NCBI GenBank assembly: GCA_011620345.1
Contig: WOZJ01000022.1
Span: 1-29,615, forward strand
DNA length: 29,615 bases
Source: Nitrospirota bacterium
Lineage (GTDB): Bacteria > UBA2233
Reading direction: 5' to 3'
In this document: in pieces, positions 8,282 to 16,722 of the stretch
How the letters are laid out: each line of letters opens with the position of its first letter
How positions within the stretch are numbered: position 1 is the stretch's first letter
The notes under the pieces: generated by a model
Seen by the model: only the letters and a program-made list of their open reading frames with translations
Told to the model about the DNA's origin: nothing
Databases searched by the model: none
Position numbers and translations under genes: made by a program

Positions 8282-8323
8282 GGTTCCCCTCGCCATAACT
8301 TAGAATGTTACGTAGCACCTCTT

Positions 8324-8345
8324 CATAAAGTACGTGTTCTTTATG
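8324..8345. promoter_or_regulatory. Inverted repeat between galU and the CDF gene
   Basis: The sequence CATAAAG (8324-8330), an 8-base spacer and CTTTATG (8339-8345) form a perfect 7-bp inverted repeat in the divergent intergenic region. On the minus strand it overlaps a weak candidate -10 box (TACTTT) for galU. It could be an operator or a small hairpin in the galU leader; nothing in the sequence settles which. Confidence 0.3.
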
Positions 8346-8432
8346 GCGTAGCGCAACCCTTGCCCTTTTCAAGCCAGGAAGGATTGCGTATCGTAAGATA
8401 AAGAAAAAATCGAAACGGACTTGAAAAAAATT

Positions 8433-9383
8433 ATGGAACTTCTTTCGACACGGCTCGCCAAAAAGCTCGTCAGCGCCAAACAGGGCGATCCAGAAGCGCT
8501 GAGCCGTATCGCTGCCATCACGACCATTGTCGTAAATCTTGTTTTGTTCATAGCAAAGCTCTTTACGGGGATTGCCATCGCCAGTATGGCGCTAGTTGCG
8601 GACAGCCTGGATTCACTGTTCGACGTCCTTATCGCGGGTGTTATGTGGTTCGGCTTCCGGGTTGCCTTCAAGCCTGCGGATTCAGAACACCCTTTCGGCC
8701 ATGGCCGGTTCGAGCATGTGGCCACGCTTATCCTGGCAATGTTCCTTACCTTGACGGGCATCTCGATCGCTTATGCGAGCATTCAAAGGTTGAGCGGGGA
8801 ACCAAAAATCCAGCTTGCGGACTGGGCCTTGTTCGTTATCGTCATAAACGTTCTACTAAAGTTCTTTCTCGTTCGGTTCTCTATGAGGCTTAACCTTGAA
8901 ATCGAAAGTGGCACCATCGAGGCAAACGTATGGAACCTGTTCGGAGACGTATTGTCCTCTTTGGTCGTGCTCGTTTCCCTTCTGGTTTACCGCTTTACGG
9001 GCTTTCCTCACTTGGACGCCTGCGCAAGCCTCTTTATCTCCGCCATGATTTTGAGTGTTGCCGTGAAGTTCTTCAAGGAAGCCTCTTCTACCCTAATGGG
9101 AAAGGCTGTCCATACAGAAGACGCCGAACGTATCCAAAGAATCGCGGAAGGCATCGAAGGGGTGAAGGGCGTACATGGGATTGCATGGCACAGCTACGGT
9201 AGGAAGCACGTCGTATCGATGCACTTGGAGATCGATAAGAACCTTACGGTTGGGAAAGCTCACAGGATCACCCAGGAGGTTGAACGCAGCATCCTGGGCA
9301 CGCAGCGCCACATTCAAAGCCTCGTTATCCACGTGGACCCTGCCACGGAAGGAGGTTGCTCTAAAGGTACCGCCTCCTCCTGA
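8433..9383 (+). CDS. Cation diffusion facilitator (CDF) family divalent-metal exporter
   Basis: A 316-residue inner-membrane antiporter that exports Zn2+, Fe2+, Mn2+ or similar ions in exchange for protons. The sequence shows the six-helix core with the metal site ALVADSLDSLFDV in helix 2 and DVLSSLVVL in helix 5, then HPFGHGRFE after helix 2. A C-terminal cytoplasmic domain (about 210-310) contains GVKGVHGIAWHSYGRKHVVSMHLEID and ends IHVDP. The helix-2 DSLDS and helix-5 FGDVL, rather than the HxxxD of zinc transporters, point to the iron/manganese-type (FieF/MntE-like) group. ATG 8433 and TTG 8421 are both possible starts; neither has a clear ribosome-binding site. Its last 70 bases overlap the convergent kinase gene. 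Confidence 0.87.
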   Translation: MELLSTRLAKKLVSAKQGDPEALSRIAAITTIVVNLVLFIAKLFTGIAIASMALVADSLDSLFDVLIAGVMWFGFRVAFKPADSEHPFGHGRFEHVATLILAMFLTLTGISIAYASIQRLSGEPKIQLADWALFVIVINVLLKFFLVRFSMRLNLEIESGTIEANVWNLFGDVLSSLVVLVSLLVYRFTGFPHLDACASLFISAMILSVAVKFFKEASSTLMGKAVHTEDAERIQRIAEGIEGVKGVHGIAWHSYGRKHVVSMHLEIDKNLTVGKAHRITQEVERSILGTQRHIQSLVIHVDPATEGGCSKGTASS

Positions 9384-10312
9384 AGAAAAGGAGAAAGGCC
9401 GAGCGCTTCGAGCGCCAAGAAGGCCGCACCCATCTCGGGCGGGAAAAGAGGTTGCATCGGTTTTGCATCCGGAAACCTGCTCTTTATGGTTCCCAGGAAC
9501 ATCTCAAGAAACGCCTCGTTTCTAAAAAGGCCGCCTGCCGTCACGAAAGGAAACGCCTCTTGCAGTTGCAGCTTTCGAACGAGCGCTTCGAGCGCCCGCA
9601 GAAGATCTTGAGCCCCTTCCCGAACAATCATTTCTGCGACCATGTCGCCCTCGAACCCTAAAGAAAGGACCTCCGGGGCAAACCGTGCAATCACGTCAAC
9701 TCTCGAACGGCTCCGGTATACCAAAGGAAGAACGCCCGAGGGGTCCTCGATCCCGTAAAACGCCATGAGGGCTTGGGGCAGACGCGTTTCAGGCCCTGTC
9801 CCGTCGACACTTCGCAGTGCCGCTTGCATCCCCTTCCTTCCTAAGTCAAACCCGCTTCCTTCGTCGCCAAGAAGAAACCCGAAGCCTCCCGTCCGCCCGA
9901 CCTGCCCTTTGGCATTCCTCCCCAACACCACCGAACCCGTACCTGCTATGACGAGCACGCCAGGGTTTCCGGCGAGCGCCCCCAGAAGAGCAACGCTCGC
10001 ATCCGTATGGGTGAGTACGACAGGGGATCCCTCAAGGCCCCTACGGACGAGCGCCTCAAGTCTATGCTTCCTTCGGTCCGCCTCTAGACCTGCTACCCCA
10101 AGACAGACAGCGCGGATTACGGGACTAAAAGAAGCGAGAGGAGCAAGGGCTTCCGATAGTGCCCGGTTGAAGGCCAAAAGAACCCCCCTCAAGCCTACGC
10201 TGTTCGGGTTGGCGGGGCCCGCCAGCGATACGCTCAAGGGCCTTGCGTGCAGGTCGGCGACAACGCAGGCGGTTTTCGAGGCCCCCATGTCCAGCCCGGC
10301 TACGACGTCCAT
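9314..10312 (-). CDS. BadF/BadG-family amino-sugar kinase (GlcNAc kinase/MurK-like)
   Basis: A 332-residue ASKHA-fold ATPase. It opens with AGLDMGASKTACVV, the phosphate-1 loop of the BadF/BadG/BcrA family. Other family motifs are CLGVAGLE, THTDASVALLGAL, VIAGTGSVVLGR (phosphate-2), the GFLLGDEGSG block typical of N-acetylglucosamine kinases, and VTAGGLFRN (adenosine loop). Relatives phosphorylate GlcNAc; clostridial MurK acts on both GlcNAc and MurNAc. With mpl in the same operon and murQ later in the window, I infer a cell-wall recycling role, making MurNAc-6-P and/or GlcNAc-6-P. ATG 10312 begins seven bases after ppsR stops. It is the last gene of a seven-gene operon, and its 3' end overlaps the CDF gene. 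Confidence 0.8.
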   Translation of the reverse strand: MDVVAGLDMGASKTACVVADLHARPLSVSLAGPANPNSVGLRGVLLAFNRALSEALAPLASFSPVIRAVCLGVAGLEADRRKHRLEALVRRGLEGSPVVLTHTDASVALLGALAGNPGVLVIAGTGSVVLGRNAKGQVGRTGGFGFLLGDEGSGFDLGRKGMQAALRSVDGTGPETRLPQALMAFYGIEDPSGVLPLVYRSRSRVDVIARFAPEVLSLGFEGDMVAEMIVREGAQDLLRALEALVRKLQLQEAFPFVTAGGLFRNEAFLEMFLGTIKSRFPDAKPMQPLFPPEMGAAFLALEALGLSPFLQEEAVPLEQPPSVAGSTWITRL

Positions 10313-10319
10313 AGCCTGC

Positions 10320-11144
10320 TCAAACCCGGACGGAGCGCACCATCCCGAGCGCGCTACGGATCTCGAAGGCAAGCTCCTCGATGGATTTATGGGTTACATC
10401 GAGCATCCGCCACCTTCGATGGCGTCGGCATATTTCTTCAAACTCGCGGACCTCCGACGTCACACGCTCTGGGTCTACGTACTCGCGCGGCAACGTGTAG
10501 GCCCTGGCCATCACCCTGGCCTTCCTGCGCTCGATCAAGATCTCGACGGCGATCGTTAAGGCAAAAACTTTCTTTGGGTCGAGCGTAAGAAGCTTTTCAG
10601 AAAGCGGCACCTCCGGCACGTAGGGAACGTTCGCCGTCTTCATTCCCAGGCATGCGAGGTACATCGAAAGCGGGGTTTTCGAGGTTCGCGAAGGGCCCAC
10701 GAGTACTGCATCTGTTTCGTCGAGCGATTCAACCCCGGCTCCGTCATCATGCGCGATGGTAAACTCGATCGCGTTGATCCTATCGAAGTAGTGGTCGTCC
10801 ATACGGTACAAAAGCCCTGCCTTCTGCTCTGGCTCTTCATGGAGGTAGTCCCGAAGCGTAGACAGCATGGAGCCCATCAAGTCGGCATAAAGAATCGGCT
10901 TTCCCTTGGCCAACGTAACGAACGCCTCGCGAAGATTCTTTTGTACGAACGTAAACACCACGAGTCCCCGGACTTTGCTGGCCTCCTCAATAAGTCGTTG
11001 AACCTGCTCGAGCGTCCGCGTCCTTGGCACTCTGATCATATCGACCGCATGATCACCCAAATCAAACTGGACCAAGCAAGCCCTTAGGACTTTCTCGGCT
11101 GTATCTCCGGTGGCATCGGATACGAGGAACACGGGCTTTTTCAT
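10320..11144 (-). CDS. ppsR: PPSR-type pyruvate phosphate dikinase / PEP synthase regulatory protein
   Basis: A 274-residue bifunctional serine/threonine kinase and phosphorylase of the DUF299 family. It inactivates PEP synthase or pyruvate phosphate dikinase by ADP-dependent phosphorylation and reactivates them with phosphate. Diagnostic pieces are VFLVSDATGDTAEKV at the N-terminus, YRMDDHYFDRINAIEFTIAHDDG, and the P-loop GPSRTSKTPLSMYLA (residues about 150-165). The C-terminal TLPREYVDPERV is also family-like. The length is normal. Whether the target is PpsA or PpdK is not visible, because neither gene is here. It overlaps the mpl stop by four bases, so it is coupled to cell-wall recycling genes, an unusual neighbourhood. 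Confidence 0.9.
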   Translation of the reverse strand: MKKPVFLVSDATGDTAEKVLRACLVQFDLGDHAVDMIRVPRTRTLEQVQRLIEEASKVRGLVVFTFVQKNLREAFVTLAKGKPILYADLMGSMLSTLRDYLHEEPEQKAGLLYRMDDHYFDRINAIEFTIAHDDGAGVESLDETDAVLVGPSRTSKTPLSMYLACLGMKTANVPYVPEVPLSEKLLTLDPKKVFALTIAVEILIERRKARVMARAYTLPREYVDPERVTSEVREFEEICRRHRRWRMLDVTHKSIEELAFEIRSALGMVRSVRV

Positions 11145-12571
11145 GCTTTCTCCCTGGCAAACGCCTCCAAAATTCGCTCTTTGAACGCTTGGGTGTCCGC
11201 ATTCGACAAAAGGACAAGGACAAATGGGCTTCCTAGAAGCGTAAGCGTTTTTTCAACAAGCCGATCCGTATCCGGTTCGATGCAAGCCTTTACCCCACGG
11301 CTTTGGAGCGTTTGGACAACTTCTTGTGGGTCTATTCGCTCATCTTCCGGAACCGTATCCAGACGGTCTGGAGGACGAAGAAAGACCGCGTCGGCCAAGC
11401 ATAACGCATCTATCAGCGCTTCTTGAAGAACTCGCCTTCGCATCGTGTTGGACCTCGGCTCGAAAATAACCCGAAGCTCCCTGTTGGGATAAGAATCCCT
11501 GATTGCCGTCAATACGGCCCGAACTGCCGTAGGATGGTGGGCGAAATCCTCGATCACGCTCGCATGGCCTGTCTCTGCCAAAATTTCGACCCTCCGCCGA
11601 ACGCCATGAAAAGCTTGAAGGCTCTGGGCTGCGGACTGAACCTCCGCACCGAGGAGCAAGGATACCCCAAAGGCGGCCGTCAAGTTGCGGGCGTTGAACA
11701 TCCCTCTAAGCGGTGTCTCGATGGGCACCTCTTGTCCGAGGAGTCCGCAAACAATGCGAAAGTATGCACCGTCGCCGGTATGGCGAAAGTCGCGGATTGA
11801 AAACTCATCGTTTTGGTAATCCCCAAAGGTATACATCCTGCCTCGAAAGCCCTCCAATAGGCCGTGTAACCCTTGAATTTCCGAGGAGGCAAGCAAAAAC
11901 CCTTCGGGGGGAACAAGGCCTGCAAGGAATCGAAATGCGTCGCGAACGTGCCCCAAATCCCTGTAGATATCTGCATGGTCAAACTCGACATGCGTAAGCA
12001 CGAGCCCAAAGGGCGCGTAATGGAATGCCTTGGGATGCTTGTCAAAGCAAGCCGTATCGTACTCGTCGCCTTCAAGCACGCAAAACGGCCCCTGCCCTAT
12101 GCGATACCCTTGTTTTGTGTTGCGCGGGATCCCCCCGATGAAGTACGAAGGGTCAACGCCGGTGTCATAAAGGCTCCAGGCGATCGCCGAAGAAGTGGTC
12201 GTCTTTCCGTGGGTCCCCGCCACAACCACGGCTCGCTTGTCTTGAATGAGGAACATCCTGAGCACTTCGGGGAGCGAAAACACGGGGGCATTGGCCAGGA
12301 GCAGCGCTTCAAGCTCCTGGTTTCCGTAAGAAACGGCATTCCCTACGACAAAGAAGTCTGTCTTGCCTGTTTGAGATGCGACCTTCCCCGCGTCGTATCC
12401 GACTCTGTAAGGAATACCCTTCTCCTCCAGAAGGTCCCTTGCTGGAGGATACACGCCTTTGTCCGAGCCAGCCACCTCAAAGCCTAGATCTTTGAGCAGA
12501 CAAGCCAAGTTCGCCATGGCTATCCCCCCGATGCCCAAGATGTAACAGCGGCCGGGAGGTTTTAATCTCAT
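11141..12571 (-). CDS. mpl: UDP-N-acetylmuramate:L-Ala-gamma-D-Glu-meso-DAP ligase (murein tripeptide ligase)
   Basis: A 476-residue Mur ligase. It opens with YILGIGGIAMANLACLLKD (nucleotide fold), carries the ATP loop AGTHGKTTTSSAI (about residues 114-126), and has LEGDEYDTACFDKHPK and FEPRSNTMRRRVLQ. These last two separate Mpl from MurC. Mpl attaches recycled L-Ala-D-Glu-DAP tripeptide to UDP-MurNAc, returning cell-wall peptide to synthesis. The ATG at 12571 overlaps the upstream lipoprotein stop as ATGA, and it aligns with the first beta strand of the family. The longer frame reaching 12634 only runs inside the lipoprotein gene. MurC would be the alternative call, but the acidic DEYDTAxFDK block favours Mpl. 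Confidence 0.88.
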   Translation of the reverse strand: MRLKPPGRCYILGIGGIAMANLACLLKDLGFEVAGSDKGVYPPARDLLEEKGIPYRVGYDAGKVASQTGKTDFFVVGNAVSYGNQELEALLLANAPVFSLPEVLRMFLIQDKRAVVVAGTHGKTTTSSAIAWSLYDTGVDPSYFIGGIPRNTKQGYRIGQGPFCVLEGDEYDTACFDKHPKAFHYAPFGLVLTHVEFDHADIYRDLGHVRDAFRFLAGLVPPEGFLLASSEIQGLHGLLEGFRGRMYTFGDYQNDEFSIRDFRHTGDGAYFRIVCGLLGQEVPIETPLRGMFNARNLTAAFGVSLLLGAEVQSAAQSLQAFHGVRRRVEILAETGHASVIEDFAHHPTAVRAVLTAIRDSYPNRELRVIFEPRSNTMRRRVLQEALIDALCLADAVFLRPPDRLDTVPEDERIDPQEVVQTLQSRGVKACIEPDTDRLVEKTLTLLGSPFVLVLLSNADTQAFKERILEAFAREKA

Positions 12572-13068
12572 GGCGATAGCACCCCGAACCGCTCGACGCG
12601 AAGCGTATCCCCGACCACGCTTCCTGTAACCCATAGGGTAGCTCCGGGCTTTGGAAGGGTACCTTCCCTAAGGCCTCCAACATCCACCAGTTCAAGCGCT
12701 CGGCCTTCGCCGCTCTCAAGGAGAAACCTGCCGTCTTCTTCGCGAAGAACACCCACGAAAGGCCGCTTCCCCGAAATCGACAGGATCGTGTAGTTGCGCA
12801 CGTTGACTTCTGGGTATGGAACAGACGGACGAAGCTCCCCTTCTAACAAGACATGCGCGCCCGGAAGGCCAACGAGCCCCTTCTCCAACTTTCCGGAGAG
12901 CCTAACGTGCTTTCCGTCTTCGGTTCGAAGGAGGCAGATCGCCCTCCCTTTTTCCTCGATGGCGACGAGGGTTCCCGATGAGCGAAACACTCGCGAAGAC
13001 TCGCAGCCCAGGATCAGCAAAGCCATACAAGACAACAGTCCAAACACCCAAGCGAACCTATTGAACAC
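12568..13068 (-). CDS. Lipoprotein of unknown function with duplicated beta-rich unit
   Basis: A 166-residue protein. A signal sequence (residues 1-21) ends in LILGC, a good lipobox. I do not recognise the mature part. It reads as two related beta-rich units: residues about 32-95 (GTLVAIEEKGRAICLLRTE, then GAHVLLEGEL) and about 105-162 (VGVLREEDGRFLLESGEG, then GATLWVTGSVVGDTLRVERF). Each starts with a G-V-L strand pair and closes with a G-x-x-V-x-G strand, suggesting two small OB-like barrels. This is a visual impression and not a family match. The start is GTG 13068, overlapping the upstream protease stop by 11 bases, and its own stop overlaps mpl. It is thus translationally coupled on both sides and probably anchored in the outer membrane. 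Confidence 0.72.
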   Translation of the reverse strand: MFNRFAWVFGLLSCMALLILGCESSRVFRSSGTLVAIEEKGRAICLLRTEDGKHVRLSGKLEKGLVGLPGAHVLLEGELRPSVPYPEVNVRNYTILSISGKRPFVGVLREEDGRFLLESGEGRALELVDVGGLREGTLPKPGATLWVTGSVVGDTLRVERFGVLSP

Positions 13069-15157
13069 GAACGACCGTCACGCTTAAAGGATAGGGCGTT
13101 TCCGTGGAAAAGACTACGTTTCGTTCCTTTGGGCCGTTCGTCGAGACAAGCTCGAAAAACGACGCACCTGCCGGGGGAATCACGTTGGCTACGACTGGAA
13201 GCCTCAGGGGCAAGACCGACCCGAAAGGAACCCACGCGATCGGGTTGTCCCAGTCGAGGGTAGGAGTGCGAGCCGGGATGGATTCAAGCCTTTTGATGTA
13301 AGGCCCCGTAAAATATACCCGCCCAAACCCGCCAAAGTCTTCATTTCCCGTATCGTTCGGCCCGTAGATTCTGATGCCTACCTCCTGCCCGCTCAAGGGG
13401 TCTTTGACGGGCTCTTTGTAGCGGTAGGCTTCCCCCTTGAACCTTTGAACACCCTCCAGCACAAGCGTGGCGTACCAATCTTTCATTAGGTCCGCAAAAG
13501 GCCTGTTCGAGGCCCGCTCGATCGCCCGCATTTCCTTGTTTAGGCCAGAATAAGAGAACACCCGATAGAGCCAGGCTATCCCCCCGTTATCGTTGAGAGC
13601 TCCGCTCCTTGAAATGCTGGCGCCGCCAGCCCGGTCGAACAAGAAGCGTAAAAATAGATACCCCAACCCACGCCTGTAAGACGAGTCCCCTCCACCTTCA
13701 TCGCCAAGATCGTAGCTCACGAACACGTCCTTGCCCGTCAAGGAAAGGTTTGGAAAGGCCATCAGGGCGAACAACGCGAGCTGCTTGGGGCCGGAGGGCT
13801 CGGAGCCGTACCCGGAGAGATCCTCGGCCAGGTACGCCAAGGCTTCCGTAAACCAGGTTACGGGTGCGCTTGCAAGCTCCCTGCGCGCGCTCGGTTCGAC
13901 GATACGGTTGCCGAAATAGATGAGATGGGCAAGCTCGTGCGCCATCGTCGCCAGAAGAAGCCCGTTTTGATCAACATCCTCCGGGACGAACGCATAAAAC
14001 ACTTCCCCCTCATTGCTGAAAGGGTTGAGGCTTTCTTCCGGCGCGTCATGATCGGCCATATTGGGGAACAAATCGGTCATGATTGTAAACCCTGAGGCCT
14101 GCGTGCCGTTCAACACGGGCGTCAAGAACACGATGACCTTGCCGTTTCCGTCTACGTCCGTAGGCGCCCCGATAACCTGCATATCCCGCGGAACGATCGT
14201 CTCGTTGGCGACACGAACGAGCTTATCGAGTACATCGTCCGAAAATTCTTGGGCTTCGGCATCAAGATAGAGGTCTATATAGCTTCCTTGGGAGATACGC
14301 CTTGCCGGCCGCTCAAGTGCGCTACGCCCTCCTGACTGGATCACGCCGTTTTGCCATTTTTGGTCCAGGTCAAGCCCCGTAACGTCCACGTAGAACGTCC
14401 GCATGTCGCCATCTCGTGCCGAAGGCAACAAGGGCTCCTGAGAAGAGGATGTCTGCGTGGCTCCTTCCGATGGCTCCGTGCCCTTAATAGAGCCAACCTG
14501 GGGCAACGACCCATCAGGGGAGGTTGCTTGCTGCCCAGGCTCGGTTAGAGCAGGGGCCGTCTGCGGCGCAGACTGGGTAGGCGGCTTGGCGGCGGCCTGT
14601 GGGGCGACTGGAACCGGCACAGGGATCAAGATGGGGGGAACGGCTAAGCTCACGCGGGCCGCTGCAAGCGGTCCAATGCCCGCGTTCAACAACCGGGCGA
14701 GGGCCCCCTGCCTTGAACGGTCAAAAAGAATCCTCGCCGAGCCGGAGGCAATCGTTTCTTGCTGCGTTTCCAGGGCAAACGGGTTTACCGACATTGGGTT
14801 CTGCCAGTCGTGCACGCCCGAGGGACTCGACAAAAGAAAGCGGAAGCTGTGCCCTTGAAGCTTCAGCTGGTAGGTTGGATCGCCTAAATTGGCGTTGGCC
14901 GGGTTCGGTACGGGCATCACGTAGCTTGCAAGCCCTTGGGATTTGTCGATATCCGGAAAATACGGGTCGGCGTGCACGATAACCACGTAGGCCTCTTCCC
15001 CTTTTGACTCCGGAAAAACCAACGAGGCGGACCCGGAGGGCGTAGGGACGTGGTAGGACTCTCCCGCGCTTTGATTGATTCGGTAGGTCAACCCAAACAC
15101 ATGCATCGGGAAAAGGAGCAAAAGCCCAAGGAAACCCGTCAATCGAACCAAGGCCAT
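13058..15157 (-). CDS. Secreted HExxH metalloprotease, M30/hyicolysin-like (paralogue 2, long form)
   Basis: A 699-residue exported protein. A signal peptide (1-22) is followed by an N-terminal beta-rich region (about 25-165) and a Pro/Ala/Gln/Ser-rich linker (about 168-245). The catalytic part shares its landmarks with the next gene: TFYVDVTGL (254-262), IVPRD, a Ca-type loop DVDGNGK (334-340), the zinc site HELAH (407-411), and a downstream WFTEALAYLAED (third ligand Glu438). A conserved GYLFLRFLFDRAGG helix and a C-terminal beta domain follow. HExxH with a downstream Glu in W..E.L is a gluzincin arrangement; M30 peptidases and some InhA-like enzymes look similar. The substrate is unknown. 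ATG 15157 has TAGGAGG upstream, 17 bases after the paralogue ends. Confidence 0.75.
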   Translation of the reverse strand: MALVRLTGFLGLLLLFPMHVFGLTYRINQSAGESYHVPTPSGSASLVFPESKGEEAYVVIVHADPYFPDIDKSQGLASYVMPVPNPANANLGDPTYQLKLQGHSFRFLLSSPSGVHDWQNPMSVNPFALETQQETIASGSARILFDRSRQGALARLLNAGIGPLAAARVSLAVPPILIPVPVPVAPQAAAKPPTQSAPQTAPALTEPGQQATSPDGSLPQVGSIKGTEPSEGATQTSSSQEPLLPSARDGDMRTFYVDVTGLDLDQKWQNGVIQSGGRSALERPARRISQGSYIDLYLDAEAQEFSDDVLDKLVRVANETIVPRDMQVIGAPTDVDGNGKVIVFLTPVLNGTQASGFTIMTDLFPNMADHDAPEESLNPFSNEGEVFYAFVPEDVDQNGLLLATMAHELAHLIYFGNRIVEPSARRELASAPVTWFTEALAYLAEDLSGYGSEPSGPKQLALFALMAFPNLSLTGKDVFVSYDLGDEGGGDSSYRRGLGYLFLRFLFDRAGGASISRSGALNDNGGIAWLYRVFSYSGLNKEMRAIERASNRPFADLMKDWYATLVLEGVQRFKGEAYRYKEPVKDPLSGQEVGIRIYGPNDTGNEDFGGFGRVYFTGPYIKRLESIPARTPTLDWDNPIAWVPFGSVLPLRLPVVANVIPPAGASFFELVSTNGPKERNVVFSTETPYPLSVTVVRVQ

Positions 15158-15174
15158 ACGCTTCCTCCTAAGGG

Positions 15175-16722
15175 CTATGGGGCAAGGTAAACAGCAAGCA
15201 AGCCAGAGTCGCCTCGAAACGTAACGTCTACATAGGCCGGGGAAGAGGCAGTTGGATCAAAAAACCGCGCGCTGCCCCCTTGAACCGTCCAGCTTCCAGA
15301 CGGGTCCGACTCGGACGCTGGCCCATCGAGCGGAATCGTGACCCTGTTTCCTCTGCAGTTATCGCAGTTGACCGATCTATTCCCTCTAAGCGCAATCCCA
15401 ACGGTCTGGCCCGTGATGGCGTCTTTTTTGGGCGGGTCGTAACGGAACCCTTGCTCTTTAAGGCCAAGCATTCCGTCGGCCATGAGCGTGGCAACCCAGC
15501 TCACGAACGATTCTTTAAACGGCCTACCTGTTGCCTTCTCTAGGTTGGCCCTTCCCGCAAGCCCGCTTGAAATAAGTTTACGGGTAAAAGCTGCACCCCC
15601 TCGGTCCACAAGATTTCCCGTCGTGTCAAACCCGGCAGTCCCTCCTGCCTGCTCGAACAGGTAGCGAAGGAACAAATAGGCTGCCCCGCGCTGGGCAGCC
15701 GTATCGGTCTTTCCGTCAATATCCGGCCCTGTCAAGGAGGCATCGGGGGCAGATTGGAGGTATTCGAACGACATGGCGGGCGGTCCGTTACTATCATCGC
15801 CAAGCCCGCAGTTGTCCTCGGCCATGTAGGAAAGCCCCTCGTTAAGCCAGACTTCTTCCGGCACGGCATTCGGGATTTCATAAATACGTCTGGAGAAATT
15901 GATCAGATGCTGATATTCGTGCGCAATCGTGGCGTACAGCAAATTCCTAGAAACCCCCCCGGTAACAGGGGTCGCGTAGAGAATCTCCTGCTGGTTGCTG
16001 GAGGGGTTTGAAAAGATTCGCCTAGGAAAGAGGTCGGCCGCACTAAAGAACCCCACGGCACCGCTGTTTTTGAACCGATCGGTCAAAAGTACGCTGAAGT
16101 GAGCGTCCCCGTTGATGTCCGATTCCTGGCCAAATAGGAGCCTGTCCCTGGGTACGATGAGATCGTCTATCCTACGAACAAGCTCGGGCACAAGCCCGGG
16201 CTCTACAGAGATCCCCTCTTCTTGGTATACCTTGGCGTACTTGGTTTGCTCGATGAGCTTCGCTTGAATAACCATCACGCCCTTGCCCGGCACAAGGCCC
16301 GTTAGGTCGAGATAGAAAGAGTACGTGCCCGGGCTTGAGCCGGAAGCCATGGGCATGGCCTGGGTCTTGCGCTGCCTTTGGAATCGCTCGAGCCCTAGGG
16401 CTTGCCATTCCCGCTGCCTTAAAACGGATTCGAGCCCTCCCACCCTGGGGTCGCGAGGCAAATCAGCCGGAAAGGAAAGCCCGAGCGCCTTGATCAAGGG
16501 GCGCATGGCGGGAATTCCCGCGTTGAACACGGCCGCCCCGATACCATCGGGCGAGGCCACGGCGAAGGCCTTGGAAGCCGCCCCGGCAAGCGGCACCCGG
16601 ACCGTACCCTTGGCTTGGAGCGTCCTGAGCTCTAGCGCCCGCCCTGCCTCCGGGATTGCAAGCGTAAGCAGGCAGCAAGCCAAGAAAAAACGCTTGAGAA
16701 AGCCTATTTTTTGGGATTCCAC
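15175..16722 (-). CDS. Secreted HExxH metalloprotease, M30/hyicolysin-like (paralogue 1)
   Basis: A 515-residue exported protein. A signal peptide (about 1-29) is followed by a pro-like region (30-130). The catalytic domain has SFYLDLTGL (135-143), IVPRDRLLF, the Ca-type loop DINGD (202-206), GFFSAADLFP, the zinc site HEYQH (268-272), and WLNEGLSYMAED with Glu295 as likely third ligand. The helix AAYLFLRYLFEQAGG follows. After KDAITGQTVGI the C-terminal part contains a CDNC pair (453-456), possibly a disulfide or metal site. It is clearly a paralogue of the neighbouring gene but lacks that gene's Pro-rich linker. The start is GTG 16722, with GAAAGGA upstream, inside the end of the preceding small-protein gene (19-base overlap). 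The target protein is unknown. Confidence 0.77.
   Translation of the reverse strand: MESQKIGFLKRFFLACCLLTLAIPEAGRALELRTLQAKGTVRVPLAGAASKAFAVASPDGIGAAVFNAGIPAMRPLIKALGLSFPADLPRDPRVGGLESVLRQREWQALGLERFQRQRKTQAMPMASGSSPGTYSFYLDLTGLVPGKGVMVIQAKLIEQTKYAKVYQEEGISVEPGLVPELVRRIDDLIVPRDRLLFGQESDINGDAHFSVLLTDRFKNSGAVGFFSAADLFPRRIFSNPSSNQQEILYATPVTGGVSRNLLYATIAHEYQHLINFSRRIYEIPNAVPEEVWLNEGLSYMAEDNCGLGDDSNGPPAMSFEYLQSAPDASLTGPDIDGKTDTAAQRGAAYLFLRYLFEQAGGTAGFDTTGNLVDRGGAAFTRKLISSGLAGRANLEKATGRPFKESFVSWVATLMADGMLGLKEQGFRYDPPKKDAITGQTVGIALRGNRSVNCDNCRGNRVTIPLDGPASESDPSGSWTVQGGSARFFDPTASSPAYVDVTFRGDSGLLAVYLAP

Noticed and set aside
9765-10559. 264-codon plus-strand frame
   Set aside because: It lies antisense to the kinase and ppsR and is rich in Pro, Ala, Ser and Arg, as expected of a shadow frame.
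11873-12487. 204-codon plus-strand frame
   Set aside because: It is antisense to mpl, and no family features are seen.
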